From the NCBI GenBank assembly GCA_019245415.1, contig JAFARO010000004.1, positions 930,001 to 994,000 on the forward strand: a DNA stretch of 64,000 nt, read 5' to 3'. A program made the translations under genes and the position numbers. Each line of letters opens with the position of its first letter. Within the stretch, counting starts at the first letter, position 1. The stretch comes from Alphaproteobacteria bacterium. GTDB lineage: Bacteria > Pseudomonadota > Alphaproteobacteria > Micropepsales > Micropepsaceae. The notes beneath the pieces were generated by a model that saw nothing but the letters and a program-made list of their open reading frames with translations, had not been told where the DNA came from and did not search any database. Shown one piece after another: positions 61,800 through 64,000 of this stretch.

Positions 61800-62537
61800 T
61801 TAAGATCGATGGCCGGCGCGCCGCTCGTCGAGATTGCTCAGGATCATGATCTTCTGCCAGATCTTGCGGCCGAGATTGGAGGTCAGCTCCTCGATCTCGT
61901 TCACCGCAGAGATCACCTCGCTATCGCGGCTCGGCTCGGCATAAAGAGCGGCGAGTTTGGAAATCAGCGCCAGCATCTCGGCGCAGTAGTCGAGATAGCG
62001 CGACAATTCGAACTCGCTCATCCGCCGCTCGGGCGAGGACTGCGTCGGCTCGCTCTGGCTGAGCACCACGGTGGGGTCTTTCGTCAGCTGATGCATGTCG
62101 ATGACGTGCGCGAATGAACGCAGCTCGTACAGCCGGCGCTGCACGCGGCGGCGCTTCAGCCGCTGCTCCAGGGTCAATACGAACCAGATCGCGGCGAAGG
62201 CCAGCAGCAGCAGGTTGACGACGGAGTCGAGGCCCTGGGTCAGCGCGACCAAATCGGCCTGCCGGATCACGCGCCGCCAGTCGATCAGCCGGGCGACATA
62301 GACCTGGGCGGCGAGTCCGAAGGCGACGACCAGCGCTGCGAGGAGGCGCAGTCCGAGATAGGGCTGCGACAGTCGCAGAACCCATGCGGAGGTCATCTGG
62401 GCGGTCGCGGTCAGGTCGGCGGCCACTTCGGCCAAGCCCGAACTCGGGAAGCGCTCCGCGACGCGCGCCCGCAGGCGCTCGGTCGTCTGCACGATCTTTT
62501 CCGGATCGAGTATGTGTCTGTTGCTGCCGGCCGGCAT
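61800..62537 (-). CDS. Two-TM protein with helical C-terminus, unknown function
   Basis: A 245-residue protein: helical N-terminus, hydrophobic segments near 63-83 ([21 protein letters not shown]) and 102-122 ([20 protein letters not shown]), then a basic linker ([11 protein letters not shown]) and a long acidic helical domain ending [13 protein letters not shown]. No enzymatic motif. It lies 16 bp from the dehydrogenase gene in the same direction, probably one operon. Confidence 0.65.
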   Translation of the reverse strand: MPAGSNRHILDPEKIVQTTERLRARVAERFPSSGLAEVAADLTATAQMTSAWVLRLSQPYLGLRLLAALVVAFGLAAQVYVARLIDWRRVIRQADLVALTQGLDSVVNLLLLAFAAIWFVLTLEQRLKRRRVQRRLYELRSFAHVIDMHQLTKDPTVVLSQSEPTQSSPERRMSEFELSRYLDYCAEMLALISKLAALYAEPSRDSEVISAVNEIEELTSNLGRKIWQKIMILSNLDERRAGHRS

Positions 62538-62558
62538 GAGCCCCCCGCCCGCAGTCTA

Positions 62559-63215
62559 TCAGAGAAGACGCGCCGCGGCGGCGGGGATGGCATCGAAACT
62601 ATCGACCACCGCATCTGCGCCCAAGGTATGCGCGGGCTCGGGCGTGTAGCCGTAGGAAACGAGAATCACCGGGACCCCTGCGGCGCGGGCGGTGGCGACG
62701 TCGGTGGCACTGTCGCCGATCATCAACGCGGCACCATGGCCCAGCTCGTCGACCACGTGATGGAAGACGCGCGCGTCCGGCTTGCTGTAGCCGTAGCGGC
62801 CGGCGCCGTGGATGGCGCCGAAAAAACGATCGATCCGCAGCGCCGGCAACAGCAGGTCGGTCAGCTCCTGCGGCTTGTTGGTCAAGACGCCCAGCTTTGC
62901 GCCGCCGGCCTTGAGTGCGGCCAGCGTTTCCTCCACCCCCGGGAAGAGCCTGCTGGCGGCGGCGATGTGGCTGCGGTAATGGGCGATGAAGCTGTCGATG
63001 AGCTCCGGCAGGCGATCGGGGTCGGCGTCGTCGCCGGTCATCCGAAATGCCTCCGCCAGCATGCTCCGCGCGCCGAAACCGACCAGGTGCCGCAGATCGG
63101 CGAGGTCCACCTTTCGCCGTCTTTCGCGAACCAGGACGGAATTCAGCGCGCCCAGCAGATCGGGCGCGGTATCCACCAAGGTGCCGTCGAGGTCGAAAAC
63201 CAGAGCAGGGGACAT
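62559..63215 (-). CDS. gph: Phosphoglycolate phosphatase (HAD family)
   Basis: A 218-residue HAD phosphatase: motif I VFDLDGTLVDTAPDL with the nucleophile Asp8, motif II VLTNKP, motif III Lys in GYSKPDARVF, and motif IV MIGDSATDVATARAAG. These and the length fit Gph, which removes phosphate from 2-phosphoglycolate formed during DNA repair. The ATG at 63215 is chosen since it gives the normal N-terminus. It is divergent from glmU, a common neighbour in alphaproteobacteria. Confidence 0.88.
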   Translation of the reverse strand: MSPALVFDLDGTLVDTAPDLLGALNSVLVRERRRKVDLADLRHLVGFGARSMLAEAFRMTGDDADPDRLPELIDSFIAHYRSHIAAASRLFPGVEETLAALKAGGAKLGVLTNKPQELTDLLLPALRIDRFFGAIHGAGRYGYSKPDARVFHHVVDELGHGAALMIGDSATDVATARAAGVPVILVSYGYTPEPAHTLGADAVVDSFDAIPAAAARLL

Positions 63216-63301
63216 TAAGCTTCCGTTCAAGCAGGAGCGCGGCAATATAGCGTCATGAATCGTCACTTTACGCGTTTCCGACCAGAAGGTAGGCCCGAAC
63301 G

Positions 63302-64000
63302 ATGACGCGAGCGGCGGTGATCCTGGCAGCCGGGATGGGGACCCGGATGAAATCCGCGACCCCCAAAGTGCTGCACGCGGTGGCGGGGTATCCCATCCTC
63401 GGCCACGTGATCAAGGCCGTACGCGCGGCGGGCTGCGCGCGGATTGTCGTAGTGACCTCGTCCGATGGCGCCGCAGTGCGCGACTTTGCACGCCTCGTCG
63501 ATGTCGGGAGCGTGGTCCAGGACAAGCAGTTGGGCACCGGCCATGCCGCGGCTGCGGCAGGTGCGGCGCTGGAGGATTTCGCCGGCGACGTGGTGATCTG
63601 CTACGGCGACATGCCGCTGATGCAGGCGAGCACCATCGCGCGCTCGTTCGAGGCCCGCGGCGTGGCGTCGTTGTCCATCGTGGCGTTCCGGTCGGAAAGC
63701 ACCGCTTACGGCCGCGTGATCCTGGACAAGGCGGACGGCCTGCTCGACCGCATCGTCGAATACCGCGACGCCGATGAGGAGGAGCGCAGAATCGATCTCT
63801 GCAACGCGGGCATCCTCTGCGCCGATGCACGCAGTTTTTTCCGCTGGGCTGGGGGGCTCAAGAACGACAATGCGCAGCGCGAATATTATCTCACCGACGT
63901 TCCGCTGCTGGCGAAGAAGGAAGGGCAGAGGACTGCGGTGGTGGTCGCGGACGAGAGGGAGATGCGGGGTGTGAATTCCCGACTGGAACTCGCCGAGGCC
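63302..64000 (+). CDS. glmU: GlmU N-terminal part (3' truncated by window edge)
   Basis: The frame is open to the window end, 233 codons seen. Residues 6-20 are the uridyltransferase hallmark LAAGMGTRMKSATPKVLH; QLGTGHAAAAA, YGDMPLM, AYGRVIL and NAGILCADA all match the GlmU pyrophosphorylase domain that makes UDP-N-acetylglucosamine for cell-wall synthesis. The acetyltransferase domain lies beyond the window. Chromosomal housekeeping gene. Confidence 0.95.
   Translation, partial: MTRAAVILAAGMGTRMKSATPKVLHAVAGYPILGHVIKAVRAAGCARIVVVTSSDGAAVRDFARLVDVGSVVQDKQLGTGHAAAAAGAALEDFAGDVVICYGDMPLMQASTIARSFEARGVASLSIVAFRSESTAYGRVILDKADGLLDRIVEYRDADEEERRIDLCNAGILCADARSFFRWAGGLKNDNAQREYYLTDVPLLAKKEGQRTAVVVADEREMRGVNSRLELAEA

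Noticed and set aside
58660..61849. Long open frames antisense to the secreted paralogue and to the sugar dehydrogenase
   Set aside because: Shadow frames of genes that have signal peptides, repeats and good ribosome sites on the minus strand.
1..64000. CRISPR arrays and complete insertion sequences
   Set aside because: No regularly spaced repeats of CRISPR type and no intact transposase gene were found on either strand.

Overview
The window is a stretch of high-GC alphaproteobacterial chromosome carrying one complete, integrated conjugative element (ICE). The lineage is inferred from a MucR-family regulator, a DUF2285 (FseA/QseM-type) transfer-control module, an RlxS-type relaxase and a rhizobial-style trb secretion operon. 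The genus cannot be named from sequence alone.

Layout. Positions 1-2836 are left chromosomal flank: the end of a SprT-like metalloprotease gene, a small membrane protein, a tRNA T-arm-like scar, and a two-gene operon (unknown protein plus class III aminotransferase). The ICE spans 2837-56639 and is bounded by perfect 50-bp direct repeats of the 3' part of tRNA-Val(CAC); the intact tRNA is rebuilt at the right end (56591-56665). Right of it lie two tandem secreted beta-propeller-like paralogues, a PQQ-type sugar dehydrogenase lipoprotein, a two-TM protein, a phosphoglycolate phosphatase and the start of glmU.

Inside the ICE, left to right: tyrosine integrase with an overlapping HTH gene; an eight-gene cassette (4624-12737) made of a complete branched-chain-amino-acid-type ABC importer, a radical SAM/SPASM protein and two homologous three-TM proteins of no recognised family; two small unknown genes; a DUF2285 activator/antiactivator module with Xre regulators; a frameshifted McrA-head/PD-(D/E)XK nuclease gene; ardC and parB; an HxlR/NTF2-like/SDR trio; a DUF736 gene; the rdfS-like, S26 peptidase, lytic transglycosylase and relaxase series; a five-gene DISARM-like defence operon (28213-40581); traG and the trbBCDEJLFGI secretion operon; then a regulatory and AbiE toxin-antitoxin tail.

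How it works together. The DUF2285 activator is expected to switch on the rdfS-like excision factor, the integrase recombines the tRNA-Val repeats, RlxS and TraG feed DNA to the Trb channel, and ArdC, ParB and AbiE would support establishment and maintenance. Cargo sits in two places: the transporter/radical SAM cassette near the integrase and the DISARM-like operon between relaxase and traG. The integrase carries Cys where the conserved second catalytic Arg should be (R273C), so the element may now be fixed in place. The best candidate for an undescribed system is the transporter/radical SAM/3TM cassette.
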